Shown here piece by piece: positions 1 through 8,876 of a stretch of DNA of 64,000 nucleotides. The translations under genes were made by a program, and so were the position numbers. Source of the stretch: Rhizobium sp. BK399 (GTDB lineage: Bacteria > Pseudomonadota > Alphaproteobacteria > Rhizobiales > Rhizobiaceae). The notes under the pieces are model-generated. The model made no database searches. It saw nothing but the letters and a program-made list of their open reading frames with translations, and was not told the DNA's origin. How positions within the stretch are numbered: position 1 is the first letter of the stretch; each line of letters begins with the position of its first letter. The DNA lies in contig NZ_JACIAH010000018.1 of the NCBI RefSeq assembly GCF_014194695.1, forward strand, positions 49,280 to 113,279. Direction: 5' to 3'.

Positions 1-2
1 GC

Positions 3-2408
3 GCCTGCACGCCGATCGAGACCTACGGTGTCGTTGCCGAATATGATCCGACCGACGACAGCTACGATATTCTTGCCAATTTCCAGGGGCCATTCAGCAT
101 CCATGCGGTGATGGCCCGCGGCCTCAACGTCCCTGGCAATCGCCTGCGGCTGCGCACCCCTGCTGATTCCGGGGGCAGTTTCGGCGTCAAGCAGGCGATC
201 TTCCCCTACGTCGTGCTGATGGGGATCGCCGCCCGCGTCGCTGGCCGGCCGGTCAAATGGATCGAGGACCGACTCGAACATCTGATGGGCTCGGTCACCG
301 CCACCAACCGCGTCACCCGGCTGGATGCGGCGGTCGAGGCCGATGGCCGCATCACAGCGCTGCATTGGGATCAGCTCGAAGATTGCGGAGCCCATCTGCG
401 CGCGCCGGAACCGGCGACTCTCTACCGCATGCACGGCAACATGACCGGCGCCTATGCGATCCCCAATGTATCGATACGCAACCGCATCGTGCTCACCAAC
501 AAGATGCCGACCGGCCTCAACCGCGGCTTCGGCGGCCCGCAGGTCTATTTCGCGCTCGAAAGGCTGATGCAGCGAATTGCCGTAGAACTTTCGCTCGATC
601 CGCTCGATGTCATGCGTGTCAACATGATCCCGGCTTCCGCCTTTCCTTACCGGACGGCGACCGGCGCCCTTTATGACAGCGGCAACTACCAGGCGGCCAT
701 GGACATCGCCACTCGCGAGGGCGGTCTGGACGAGCTTCTGGCGCTGCGCGACCAAGCCCGGGCCGAAGGACGCATCTTCGGCATCGGCTATGCCGCCGTC
801 GTCGAGCCGAGCGTATCGAACATGGGCTATATCACTGCCGTTCTCAGCCCCGAGCAGCGCATCAAGGCCGGGCCGAAGAATGGCGCCCAGGCCACCGCGA
901 CGATCGGCATCGATGCGCTCGGATCGGTCTCCGTCCATGTCGCGTCCGTGCCGCAGGGACAGGGGCATCGCACGGTCCTGTCACAGGTTGTCGCCGACGT
1001 CCTTGGCCTGAAACCCGCCGATATCCGCGTCGTTTCGGAACTCGATACGGCGAAGGACGCCTGGTCGATCGCTTCGGGCAATTATTCCAGCCGCTTTGCC
1101 GCCGCCGTCGCTGGTGTGGCCGATATCGCCGCCCGGCGCGTGCGCGCGAAACTCGCGGCGATCGCGGCAAAGCAGCTGAAAGCGGATATGGTGGCGATCG
1201 TCTTCGAAGGTGGCCGCGTGCACGCAGGCGATCCGACGAAAAGCCTTCCCTTCGCCCGTGTTGCATCATCCAGCCATTGGTCCCCGGGTGACTTGCCGCA
1301 GGGGATCGACCAGACAATCCGCGAAACCGCCTTCTGGACGCCGCCGGAACTGACAGCGCCGGACGAGCAGGACCATGTCAATTCGTCCCTCTGTCACGGC
1401 TTCATCTTCGATATCTGTGCCGTTGAGATCGACCGCAAGACCGCGGCGCTGACAATCCGCAAATACGTCACCATGCACGATTGCGGCCGCATCCTGCATC
1501 CGGGCATGGTCGAGGGGCAGGTGACCGGCGGTTTTGCTCATGCGCTGGGCGCGGCGCTTCTTGAGGAGTCGAGCTATGGCGCCGATGGCAGTCTGCAATC
1601 TGGCACGCTTGCTGACTACCTGATCCCGACGATCATGGAGACGCCGGCGCTCACCATCCTGCATTACGAGAGCCCGTCCCCCTTCACGCCGCTCGGCGCC
1701 AAGGGGGTCGGCGAGGGCAATTGCATGTCGACGCCGGTCTGCATTGCTAATGCCGTCGCCGACGCACTCGGCATCCGCGATATCGAATTGCCGCTTGCGC
1801 CGGCAAGGCTCGCCGAACACGTCTTCGGCGAGGAACCGGCGCCGAAGACGCCCCCCAAGGCCAAGCCGAAGCCGAAGACCGCCAAGGCCGGCGAACGGGC
1901 TCTGTCGGGGGAAGGCGAGGCGATCGTCCAGGCGCCGCGCCAGCGCATCTGGGACATGCTCCTCAATCCTGACGAACTTATGTCGATCATTCCCGGCGCC
2001 CACGGTGTAAAGAGAGTCTCCGCCACCGAATTCAGCGCCGACGTGACGCTCGGGATCGGCCCTGTCAAGGGACGCTATTCCGCCGTCATCAAGTTGTCGG
2101 ATCTCAACGAACCGGACTCGGTGACGCTCAGCGGCGGTACCAGCGGCGCGCTCGGCAATGGCGAGGGCACCGGCACCGTGATGCTGACGGAAGATCCGCC
2201 CGGCACGACGAAGATCCGATATCAGTACACGGCTGCCGTCGGCGGTAAGGTTGCCTCGATCGGCGGGCGCCTGCTGGACGGCGCTGCGCGGGTCGTCATC
2301 GGCCAGTTCTTCGAGGCGCTCGCCGCCAAGGCGGGCGGTAAGCGGCGCGGTTTCAATCCGATTGACACGATCCGACAGTTCGCAACGGCTATGGGGCTGA
2401 TCCGATGA
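3..2408 (+). CDS. Molybdenum hydroxylase large subunit fused to a CoxG-like domain (5' partial)
   Basis: This is the C-terminal part of a xanthine dehydrogenase/CoxL-family molybdopterin subunit, which binds the Mo-cytosine-dinucleotide cofactor and hydroxylates an aromatic or N-heterocyclic substrate. The frame is open from base 3, so the start lies outside the window. Visible signatures are GGSFG near 171-185, the NRGFGGPQ loop near 520-545 and the GVGEGN segment near 1704-1721, which carries the catalytic Glu. The CODH-specific copper loop (AYRCSFR) is absent, so a true CO dehydrogenase is unlikely. After a Pro/Lys-rich linker (about 1830-1900) a CoxG/SRPBCC domain of about 150 residues follows. 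Its last four bases overlap the FAD-subunit start. Large-medium-small gene order with a downstream CoA ligase suggests an aromatic CoA pathway; the substrate is unknown. Confidence 0.9.
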   Translation, partial: ACTPIETYGVVAEYDPTDDSYDILANFQGPFSIHAVMARGLNVPGNRLRLRTPADSGGSFGVKQAIFPYVVLMGIAARVAGRPVKWIEDRLEHLMGSVTATNRVTRLDAAVEADGRITALHWDQLEDCGAHLRAPEPATLYRMHGNMTGAYAIPNVSIRNRIVLTNKMPTGLNRGFGGPQVYFALERLMQRIAVELSLDPLDVMRVNMIPASAFPYRTATGALYDSGNYQAAMDIATREGGLDELLALRDQARAEGRIFGIGYAAVVEPSVSNMGYITAVLSPEQRIKAGPKNGAQATATIGIDALGSVSVHVASVPQGQGHRTVLSQVVADVLGLKPADIRVVSELDTAKDAWSIASGNYSSRFAAAVAGVADIAARRVRAKLAAIAAKQLKADMVAIVFEGGRVHAGDPTKSLPFARVASSSHWSPGDLPQGIDQTIRETAFWTPPELTAPDEQDHVNSSLCHGFIFDICAVEIDRKTAALTIRKYVTMHDCGRILHPGMVEGQVTGGFAHALGAALLEESSYGADGSLQSGTLADYLIPTIMETPALTILHYESPSPFTPLGAKGVGEGNCMSTPVCIANAVADALGIRDIELPLAPARLAEHVFGEEPAPKTPPKAKPKPKTAKAGERALSGEGEAIVQAPRQRIWDMLLNPDELMSIIPGAHGVKRVSATEFSADVTLGIGPVKGRYSAVIKLSDLNEPDSVTLSGGTSGALGNGEGTGTVMLTEDPPGTTKIRYQYTAAVGGKVASIGGRLLDGAARVVIGQFFEALAAKAGGKRRGFNPIDTIRQFATAMGLIR

Positions 2409-3238
2409 AACCGGCACCTTTCGACTATCTGCGCGCCGCCGACCTCGCCGAAGCTTTGGACATGCTGGACAAGGAGCAGGGCAATGTCCGTATCCTCGCC
2501 GGCGGCCAGTCACTGATCCCGATGATCAACATGCGGCTGGCGCGTCCGGCCGTGCTTGTCGACATCATGGCGGTTGATGCGCTACGCAAGATCGAGGACG
2601 ACGGGAACAGCATGCGGGTCGGCGCCGCCGTGCGGCAGGCAAAGCTCGAACGCCATGCCGGCCTTCGTGACCGTCAGCCGTTGCTCGCCGCGGCGCTGAA
2701 ATGGGTTGGGCATGCCCAGACCCGGGCCCGCGGCACCGTCTGCGGATCGGTCGCGCATGCCGACCCGTCCGCGGAACTGCTCACCTCACTGATTGCGCTC
2801 GAAGGCACGGTGCACCTGATGTCGCGCAAGGCAAAAAAGGAGCGCATCCTGCCGGCGGAGCAATTCGTCACCGGCATGATGGCGACAGCGAAGGCCGACA
2901 ACGAAATGATTGTTGCTGTCACCTATCCGACAGCAAAGCCGGGGCATGGCTATTCATTTCGGGAGATTGGACGCCGGCATGGCGATTTCGCAATCACCGC
3001 CTGCGCCGCCATCGTCAATGAGCAGCAAGCCTTTCTGACCGTCGGCGGCGTGGCTGATGCCCCGACGCGGCGGGCGCTGCCGCTTCCGGGTACGGCCGAT
3101 TTCGATGATGCGCTCAACCAGTTTGCCTGGGACCTCAATGCCCGGGATGATCTTCATGCCACGGCCCGCTACCGGCGGGATCTAGTGCGCCAGCTAGGCC
3201 GCCAGACTATCGAGGAGGCCGCGTCATGCCGCGCCTGA
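2405..3238 (+). CDS. Molybdenum hydroxylase FAD-binding subunit (CoxM-like)
   Basis: This 277-residue subunit belongs to the FAD-binding PCMH family (CoxM/CutM type). It relays electrons between the 2Fe-2S centres of the small subunit and an acceptor. AGGQS at residues 32-36 and TVCGSVAHADPSAE at 111-124 match the two flavin-binding motifs of the family. A CO dehydrogenase flavoprotein C-terminal domain fills roughly residues 175-275. It overlaps the upstream large subunit by ATGA and the downstream small subunit by 13 bases, so translation is probably coupled. Length is normal for the family. Confidence 0.92.
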   Translation: MKPAPFDYLRAADLAEALDMLDKEQGNVRILAGGQSLIPMINMRLARPAVLVDIMAVDALRKIEDDGNSMRVGAAVRQAKLERHAGLRDRQPLLAAALKWVGHAQTRARGTVCGSVAHADPSAELLTSLIALEGTVHLMSRKAKKERILPAEQFVTGMMATAKADNEMIVAVTYPTAKPGHGYSFREIGRRHGDFAITACAAIVNEQQAFLTVGGVADAPTRRALPLPGTADFDDALNQFAWDLNARDDLHATARYRRDLVRQLGRQTIEEAASCRA

Positions 3239-3753
3239 CCGCCGACGGAAAACATCCTGTCACTTTTACCCTCAACGGCCGTACCGTGTCCGGCATGGCT
3301 GAGGCGCGCATGCTGCTCACTGATTTCCTGCGCGCCGAGCTTGGTATGACAGGCACGCATGTCGGTTGCGAACATGGCGTCTGTGGCGCTTGCACGATCC
3401 AGATAGATGGCGCTATGGCACGCGGCTGCCTGGCGCTTGCCGTGCAGACCGAAGGCTGCGACGTGCGCACTGTCGAGGGGCTTTCGCTCGACGGAAGCCG
3501 CCTCTCCATCATCCAGGAGGCGTTTCGCGAACATCACGGCCTGCAATGTGGCTTCTGCACCGCCGGCTTCCTGATGACGCTCGATGCCTTCCTGAAGGAA
3601 AAGCCGGAGGCGAGCGAGGCGGAGCTTCGGGAAGCTCTGTCCGGCAATCTGTGCCGGTGCACCGGCTATGCACCCATCATCAAAGCGACCCTCGCAGCCC
3701 AGCAGAAACTGCTGGCGGAGCGGGTGGCGGACACGGAGGAAACTAATGCTTGA
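3226..3753 (+). CDS. Molybdenum hydroxylase 2Fe-2S subunit (CoxS-like)
   Basis: This is the 175-residue small iron-sulfur subunit of the three-part hydroxylase. Cys48, Cys53, Cys56 and Cys68 form the plant-type ferredoxin cluster (CEHGVCGAC...C). Cys108, Cys111, Cys143 and Cys145 form the second cluster (CGFC...CRC), as in CoxS and XdhA. No ligand is missing, so the subunit looks functional. Its last eight bases overlap the start of the acyl-CoA ligase, tying the oxidoreductase to the CoA pathway. A hydroxybenzoyl-CoA-reductase-like or N-heterocycle hydroxylase role is possible, but sequence alone does not separate them. Confidence 0.94.
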   Translation: MPRLTADGKHPVTFTLNGRTVSGMAEARMLLTDFLRAELGMTGTHVGCEHGVCGACTIQIDGAMARGCLALAVQTEGCDVRTVEGLSLDGSRLSIIQEAFREHHGLQCGFCTAGFLMTLDAFLKEKPEASEAELREALSGNLCRCTGYAPIIKATLAAQQKLLAERVADTEETNA

Positions 3754-5293
3754 TCTTGGAACGACTTTTCTGGCGAGCCTAGAGCGGGAGCCGGGGGCGC
3801 TTGCGATCGTCGACGGGGACGTGCGGCTCAGCTATCGTGATCTTTATAAAAGCATATCGGCGCTTGTCGCCGCCTTCGACGATCTCGGTATGCAGCCAGG
3901 CGATCACCTGGTCAGCGTGTTGCGCAACCGCTGGCAGACGGCGACGCTGCACTGGGCCTGCCAGTTTTCCGGCGTGATCCTGACGCCGATCAATTGGCGC
4001 GCCAAGGCAGACGAGGTGAGCTATGCGGTTAGCGATTCCGAAGCCCGCGCAGTCGCTTTCGAGGAGTTTTCCGCCGAAGCCTGTCGCAGCGCCCACCTGC
4101 CTGACGGCATCCATCTGATTTCTCTTTCGCAGCCGGAAGCCGGCGAATTCTTTTTCGATGCGCTGCTCGATCGCGACGCGGCTCCGGCCCGGCCGCGTGT
4201 CGGGGCGGATGCCTGGTCGCTGATGCTCTATACGTCAGGCACGACCTCGCGGCCAAAGGGCGTTCCGCGGCGGCAGCGCGCCGAACGCGCGGCAGCGATC
4301 GCCCATGTAGCCCAAAACCTTTATGCCTATGGAGAGAAGACGCTTGGCGTGATGCCGCTCTATCATACGATGGGGGTCCGCTCGCTGCTTGCCTCCGCTA
4401 TCACCAACGGCACCTTCGTCTGTATGCCGAAATTCGATGCCTCCGAGGCGTTGCAGATGATCGAGCGTGAGAAAATCGACAATCTCTATCTCGTTCCGAC
4501 CCTCTATCACTCGGTCGTCAATCATCCAGATTTTACCGCTACCGACATTTCCTCTGTGCGCAAGCTCGGCTTTGCCGGAGCACCGATGACGGAAGGCCTC
4601 CTTAAAGTGCTCGACGCCGCCTTCAAGCCGGATCTCTTCGTCAATCACTACGGCTCGTCGGAAATCTACACCTGCACCATAAACCAGCGCGCCCAGATCA
4701 AGCCCGGTAGTGCCGGACGATCGGGCATCAACCAGATGATCCGCGTCGTCGCGCTCGACACCAATGATCCGGAGAACCGCGTGCCAGCCGGCCAGGAAGG
4801 CCAGATAATCGCGCTGATGGCCGGCGACGAGGCTTTCGAAGGCTATTGGCGGCGGCCGGATACGGATGTGAAATCCTTCAAGGATGGCTGGTATTTCAGT
4901 TCTGATACGGGCTATTTCGACGAGGACGGCGATCTCTTCGTCACAGGCCGCGTCGACGACATGATCATCAGCGGCGGCGAAAACGTCTCGCCGGTCGAGG
5001 TGGAAAGCTTGCTGTCGCTGCATCCGGGCGTCTCGGAAGTCGCGGTCGTCGGCCTGCCGGACGAAAAATGGGGCCGTGTTGTCACAGCCTTCATCAGCCG
5101 GACCAATGACGTGACCGACGCCGAACTGGACGCCTATTGCGCCATGTCAACTCTCGCCAATTTCAAGCGACCGCGCCGCTACGTCTTCGTGACGGAAATC
5201 CCGAAATCGCCCGTCGGCAAGCTTCTGCGCAGGAAGCTGGTAGAAGGCGAATACCAACTTGAATCAATGCAGAAGGAAAAGAGCCCAGCATGA
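3746..5293 (+). CDS. Acyl-CoA ligase (AMP-forming, class I adenylate-forming family)
   Basis: This 515-residue enzyme activates a carboxylic acid to its CoA thioester through an acyl-adenylate. YTSGTTSRPKG at residues 162-172 is the P-loop-like AMP motif. GRVDDMIISGGENV is the hinge and A8 core. PKSPVGK near the C-terminus carries the catalytic lysine at about residue 492. An upstream in-frame start at 3668 exists, but it lies well inside coxS, so the ATG at 3746 was chosen. It overlaps the enoyl-CoA hydratase by ATGA. Context with a molybdenum hydroxylase suggests an aromatic acid or related ring compound as substrate; this is inference. Confidence 0.9.
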   Translation: MLDLGTTFLASLEREPGALAIVDGDVRLSYRDLYKSISALVAAFDDLGMQPGDHLVSVLRNRWQTATLHWACQFSGVILTPINWRAKADEVSYAVSDSEARAVAFEEFSAEACRSAHLPDGIHLISLSQPEAGEFFFDALLDRDAAPARPRVGADAWSLMLYTSGTTSRPKGVPRRQRAERAAAIAHVAQNLYAYGEKTLGVMPLYHTMGVRSLLASAITNGTFVCMPKFDASEALQMIEREKIDNLYLVPTLYHSVVNHPDFTATDISSVRKLGFAGAPMTEGLLKVLDAAFKPDLFVNHYGSSEIYTCTINQRAQIKPGSAGRSGINQMIRVVALDTNDPENRVPAGQEGQIIALMAGDEAFEGYWRRPDTDVKSFKDGWYFSSDTGYFDEDGDLFVTGRVDDMIISGGENVSPVEVESLLSLHPGVSEVAVVGLPDEKWGRVVTAFISRTNDVTDAELDAYCAMSTLANFKRPRRYVFVTEIPKSPVGKLLRRKLVEGEYQLESMQKEKSPA

Positions 5294-6075
5294 GCAATCC
5301 CTTGTCCAATCTCGACGGCTTTCGTGTAGAGATCAATGCCGAGCAGCAGCGCGGCGACATCATCCTTTCCCGCCCACCATTCAACACCGTGTCAATGGCT
5401 CAGCGCGACCAGCTGAAAACCGCCTTTGAAGCGCTTGACGCGGACGACCGCGTGCGCGTTATCGTGCTGCGCGCCGAGGGCGAGCATTTCTCGTCCGGCG
5501 GCTATATCATGGGCTTCCTCGAAGCGACGCCTGAGCATGTCTCCAAGCTGGCCTGGAACATCGCCGCGCCGGCGCGCTGCGAAAAGCCGGTCATCGTTGC
5601 CAATCGCGGCTATTGCTTCGGCGTCGGTTTCGAAATCTCGCTCGCCTGCGATTTCCGCATCGTCTCGGAAACGGCGGAGTTTGCGCTTCCCGAGCAGAAG
5701 CTCGGCCAGATTCCCGGCTCGGGCGGCTCGGCCCGTCTCCAACAGATCGTCGGCATCACACGCACCAAGGACATTGTTATGCGGTCCAAGCGTATCAAGG
5801 CCACGCAGGCTTACGACTGGGGTATTGCCACAGAACTCGTCGCCGATGGAGAGCTCGAGGCTGCAACCGACGCACTGGTAAAGGAACTTACGGCCTTCTC
5901 GCCATTGGCGCAGCGCACTGCAAAAAAGCTCTTGAATGACAGCGAGGACACGTCGCTTTCTGCGGCAATCGAGCTGGAAGGCCATTGCTACAGCCGCCTG
6001 CGTTCTTCTGAAGACTTTGCCGAGGGCGTTAAGGCTTTCCATGAGAAACGCAAACCTGCCTTCAAGGGCCTCTGA
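5290..6075 (+). CDS. Enoyl-CoA hydratase/isomerase family protein
   Basis: This 261-residue crotonase-fold protein probably hydrates a double bond in a CoA-linked intermediate. Glu115 in the GFEISLACD segment and Glu135 in ALPEQKLG align with the two catalytic glutamates of enoyl-CoA hydratases (Glu144/Glu164 in rat mitochondrial numbering), so hydratase activity is plausible. PGSGGSARL follows as in family members. The oxyanion-hole loop reads FSSGGYIMG. The start codon overlaps the ligase stop, making it the last tightly coupled gene of the operon. The exact substrate cannot be told from the sequence. Confidence 0.88.
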   Translation: MSNPLSNLDGFRVEINAEQQRGDIILSRPPFNTVSMAQRDQLKTAFEALDADDRVRVIVLRAEGEHFSSGGYIMGFLEATPEHVSKLAWNIAAPARCEKPVIVANRGYCFGVGFEISLACDFRIVSETAEFALPEQKLGQIPGSGGSARLQQIVGITRTKDIVMRSKRIKATQAYDWGIATELVADGELEAATDALVKELTAFSPLAQRTAKKLLNDSEDTSLSAAIELEGHCYSRLRSSEDFAEGVKAFHEKRKPAFKGL

Positions 6076-6147
6076 ACTCTAAGATTGAGCGGAACCAATC
6101 GGTGCCGGCCATAACCGCGCGCCGATTGCCGTTGGGGTAACGGATCC

Positions 6148-6930
6148 ATGAGCATTGGCAAGTTTGAGGCGAGCAGCATGATGCTCCGCCTCGAGATGGG
6201 CCTTCACATTGAAGTGACGCGCTGGGGACCCATGCCGCCTCAACCGCAGATCGTATTACTCCATGAGGGACTAGGAAGCGTCTCGACATGGCGGAGATTT
6301 CCTGAGCAACTCGCTCTTGAAACCGGCCTCGGTGTCGTCGCCTATTCTCGCGAAGGATATGGTAGATCATCACCGCTTCAAGGTCCAAATGACGTTGATT
6401 ATCTGGCAGTGGAGGCGCGTCGGCTTCCCGGAGTTCTTGATGCGATAGGCATCCGTCAAGCATACCTTCTTGGCCATAGTGATGGTGCCACGATAGCTCT
6501 ACTTGCCGCAGCTCTGCATGGGGATAGGATTCGGGCAGTCTTAGCGGAAGCACCGCATCTTTATGTCGAGCCGGAGACGCAAAAGGCAGTACGTGACGTC
6601 GGTCTAGCGTGGGAAGAAGGCGCGCTCAAGAGGGCCCTTTCGTGCCACCATCATAGGCCCGAGCCGATCTTTCGTCGATGGCATGACCTCTGGACAAGCG
6701 AGGGATTTGCCCAAAGGTTCGATATCAGATGGTGTCTGTCGAAAATCCGATGTCCGGTCCTTGCGGTCCAGGGAACTGAAGATGCTTTCGCATCGCCAAG
6801 GCAGCTTGCCGACATCCAGCGGATTGTTGCCTTGGGAAGGACGTTCTGGCTTGAAGGGTGTGGGCATGAGCCACATCGCTCCTTTCCTGACGCAATCATT
6901 CGGATGGCCACAGATATGCAACGTATTTGA
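6148..6930 (+). CDS. Alpha/beta hydrolase
   Basis: This 260-residue alpha/beta-hydrolase-fold protein has the nucleophile elbow GHSDGA (Ser111), a candidate acid Asp212 in QGTEDAF and His240 in GCGHEPH, so the triad is complete. HEGLG near residues 39-43 supplies the oxyanion hole. It begins 72 bases after the hydratase on the same strand, so it may read through from that operon, where a thioesterase or ring-opening hydrolase would fit. Codon choice is visibly less GC-rich than in the upstream genes, so it may be a later arrival. Alternative starts at residues 11-12 cannot be excluded. Confidence 0.82.
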   Translation: MSIGKFEASSMMLRLEMGLHIEVTRWGPMPPQPQIVLLHEGLGSVSTWRRFPEQLALETGLGVVAYSREGYGRSSPLQGPNDVDYLAVEARRLPGVLDAIGIRQAYLLGHSDGATIALLAAALHGDRIRAVLAEAPHLYVEPETQKAVRDVGLAWEEGALKRALSCHHHRPEPIFRRWHDLWTSEGFAQRFDIRWCLSKIRCPVLAVQGTEDAFASPRQLADIQRIVALGRTFWLEGCGHEPHRSFPDAIIRMATDMQRI

Positions 6931-7229
6931 AGCTCGCCCGGTGTTGGGTTCCACGTCGGCGAGGCGTGCCCGGTGAAGGTGAGGCGCCGAAATTTTTACT
7001 GAGTTAACACCTGTTCGAAAAGGTTATAGGTTCGAGTCTAGTCCAGACCTTCATGGATCAGGCGTCGATGTTCGGTCGCTTCGATCTGTTCGCTGACGCA
7101 TCCTCTACGAGGGCGCCTACTGCGGCAGAACGTTCTTCCCATATCAGGATGAGTTAAGCGGGCAATGCATAAAACAGCATCCGGGGGACGGTAACATGAA
7201 TGGGTTCTGCCCACCGCTGGAATTCGGAG

Positions 7230-7835
7230 TTAGAGCTTGCCAATTGGACCGTTCCCGCGGGCGGTCTCCACTTTCAGCGAGCCTCCCGGCAGCGGGCGCA
7301 ACAACTCTTCCTCAGGCTTGTCAAGGTCGATCCACGCTTTCCAATCCCTCGGTCGAAGGACAACGAGCTGACGATTATGAAAAGGCTCCACGTCCGATCC
7401 CGGCTCCGTTGTCAACATCGCGAACGCCGAGGGCTGGCCTTTCCTGCTGGGTCGCCATATCGCAGCGATCGCCATGAACGTCGCGTCAACGAACGTCAAC
7501 CGATGTTTGATCTTTTGATCTTTTTTCTTGGTAGGCTCGAAGAAGGCGCTGGCTGGTACAAGGCAGCGATGGCAATCGCTGAAATGTCTTCCTTGCGATC
7601 GAACGTTGAATACCGGGCCGCGCTTGCCGATGGGCGGAAAGCCGAACTTCATCTGCGCTAGCTCAACAATATTGTCGCCCGCAGGTCGGATGACCGGGGC
7701 CATGTCGCCGACCTTGATGTGGTCAGCCGGCGGCATGTCCAGTTCCGTTTGGTTTGTCGGCATGCCAAGCGCGAGATCCTGCATGACCTTGCAGTATTCG
7801 GCGTAGCTGGCGCGCTGTTCATACTCGTTGCACAT
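7230..7835 (-). CDS. SRAP family protein (YedK/HMCES-like abasic-site protein)
   Basis: This is a 201-residue SOS-response-associated peptidase family protein. Known members cross-link to abasic sites in single-stranded DNA through the N-terminal cysteine. The ATG at 7835 was chosen over a TTG two codons upstream because it places Cys at position 2, which must be exposed after Met removal. Asn77 (FNVRS), Glu100 (AFFEP) and His153 (PFHNRQ) match the other active-site residues of YedK. It is a single gene with no obvious operon partner; DNA-repair accessory genes of this kind are common on rhizobial plasmids. Confidence 0.9.
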   Translation of the reverse strand: MCNEYEQRASYAEYCKVMQDLALGMPTNQTELDMPPADHIKVGDMAPVIRPAGDNIVELAQMKFGFPPIGKRGPVFNVRSQGRHFSDCHRCLVPASAFFEPTKKKDQKIKHRLTFVDATFMAIAAIWRPSRKGQPSAFAMLTTEPGSDVEPFHNRQLVVLRPRDWKAWIDLDKPEEELLRPLPGGSLKVETARGNGPIGKL

Positions 7836-8241
7836 TGGCAAGGCCTAAGTGTTCGGGAACCGTTCAGAACATCGCCATGGAACGGGGCCATCGACTGCGC
7901 TGATGCTTAAGCTTTCAAGCTTGGATGCTACTGACCCTTACCTTTAACGCCAGCGGCAATTGGAGTATTTATGAGTAGGAAGCTTAGCTCCACGGTTCGC
8001 AGTCAGCAAGTCATATGTCATCTGGCTGCTGAAGGGGGCTTACCTCACCGGCTATTGCGGTGCAAAACGGGAGGGCCTTCGCGATGACACATCATTCGAT
8101 CACAAACGAGATCGGCAAGTTTTCGAGGCATCGGATGTGGGCCGGAAATCTCAAGCCCCTCACACGCGCAACGCAAAGGGGCGCATCGTGCGGCGGCAAT
8201 CGCAGGCCGTGAATTTCTTCAAGGCCCGAGGCTGTCTCTGC
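7836..8241. other. Intergenic region, no supported gene
   Basis: This 406-base gap separates the SRAP gene and gatC, which lie on the same strand. Only short, low-quality frames are present (for example 37 codons from an ATG near 7971). The space just after the gatC stop shows no gatA-like reading frame. The promoter of the SRAP gene should lie close to 7836, but no clear -35/-10 pair stood out. Confidence 0.5.
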
Positions 8242-8529
8242 TTAATCGAGAACCTTGGGGACAAGGAAGTAGTTGCGTTCACTGAGAGGTGCATTCGCCA
8301 CGATCTCTTCGGCATGATTGCCTTCGGTCACCACATCCTGGCGCATTTTCATGGCTGTTGGCACAACCGAGGTCATCGGAGGGATTCGTTCGACATCAAC
8401 CTCCAAAAGCTGCTCGACGAAGGTCAGAATTTCGTTCAGCTCGCCACTCATTATTTCAGCCTCGTCTTCGCTGAAAGCGAGACGGGCAAGGTGGGCAATA
8501 CGTCTAATGGTCGCGATATCTATCGACAT
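8242..8529 (-). CDS. gatC: Glutamyl/aspartyl-tRNA amidotransferase subunit C, orphan copy
   Basis: This 95-residue protein has the full GatC pattern: an N-terminal helix with IRRIAHLARLAF, then ELNEILTFVEQL, VDVERIPPM and a C-terminal NAPLSERNYFLVPKVL tail. GatC wraps GatA and GatB in the enzyme that converts Glu-tRNA(Gln) and Asp-tRNA(Asn) to the amidated forms. gatC normally precedes gatA, but no gatA or gatB is found here, so this is probably a second, plasmid-borne copy alongside a chromosomal gatCAB. All conserved segments are intact and it looks expressible. Confidence 0.92.
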   Translation of the reverse strand: MSIDIATIRRIAHLARLAFSEDEAEIMSGELNEILTFVEQLLEVDVERIPPMTSVVPTAMKMRQDVVTEGNHAEEIVANAPLSERNYFLVPKVLD

Positions 8530-8600
8530 AGGTTGCGTCCGATTTGATGGCTTCCGTCGCCTTTTGCCGATCTGAGCCTTCTGCCGCTAACACTGACTGC

Positions 8601-8876
8601 TTAAAAGAAATCTGGCAAGTCCATCTCGAGGGCCCGCTGCGGTCGGTTCGCTTTACGCATCAGCGCCTGACGGGCCGTACTAATGGCGCCGTATTGAAGG
8701 CTGCACTGAGATTTGCGAAACTTCTCCAAGGCAGCACTTGAGCCGGGCTTCTCAAATACCAGATCGTCTGCCGTCAGTCGCTGGCACAGGGCTGGCAATG
8801 CTGGAAGCGCCGTCTTTCGGCGCTCCTTGACCGAGGCCGCGCGGGCCGACCATTTTCCGCCTTTCCGACGGCGCAT
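8601..8876 (-). CDS. Hypothetical small basic protein
   Basis: This is a 91-codon frame of unknown function, 71 bases upstream of gatC on the same strand. It begins with a strongly basic stretch (MRRRKGGKW) and has reasonable GC-rich codon use, but I do not recognise a family. A possible GAGGGG ribosome site lies about 14 bases before the ATG, which is rather far. It could be a genuine small gene co-transcribed with gatC or a chance frame. Confidence 0.28.
   Translation of the reverse strand: MRRRKGGKWSARAASVKERRKTALPALPALCQRLTADDLVFEKPGSSAALEKFRKSQCSLQYGAISTARQALMRKANRPQRALEMDLPDFF

Noticed and set aside
1266..2513. Long minus-strand frame of 415 codons opposite the molybdenum hydroxylase gene.
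   Set aside because: High-GC antisense shadow of a clearly homologous plus-strand gene, without any domain.
3..3753. Call as aerobic CO dehydrogenase.
   Set aside because: The copper-binding AYRCSFR loop is absent (NRGFGGPQ at that position) and the operon encodes CoA enzymes.
7005..7047. A tRNA-like 3' tail (GGTTCGAGTCT within 7020-7045).
   Set aside because: The T-stem does not pair well and no anticodon, D-arm or acceptor stem could be built around it. At most it is a short relic or an old attachment site.
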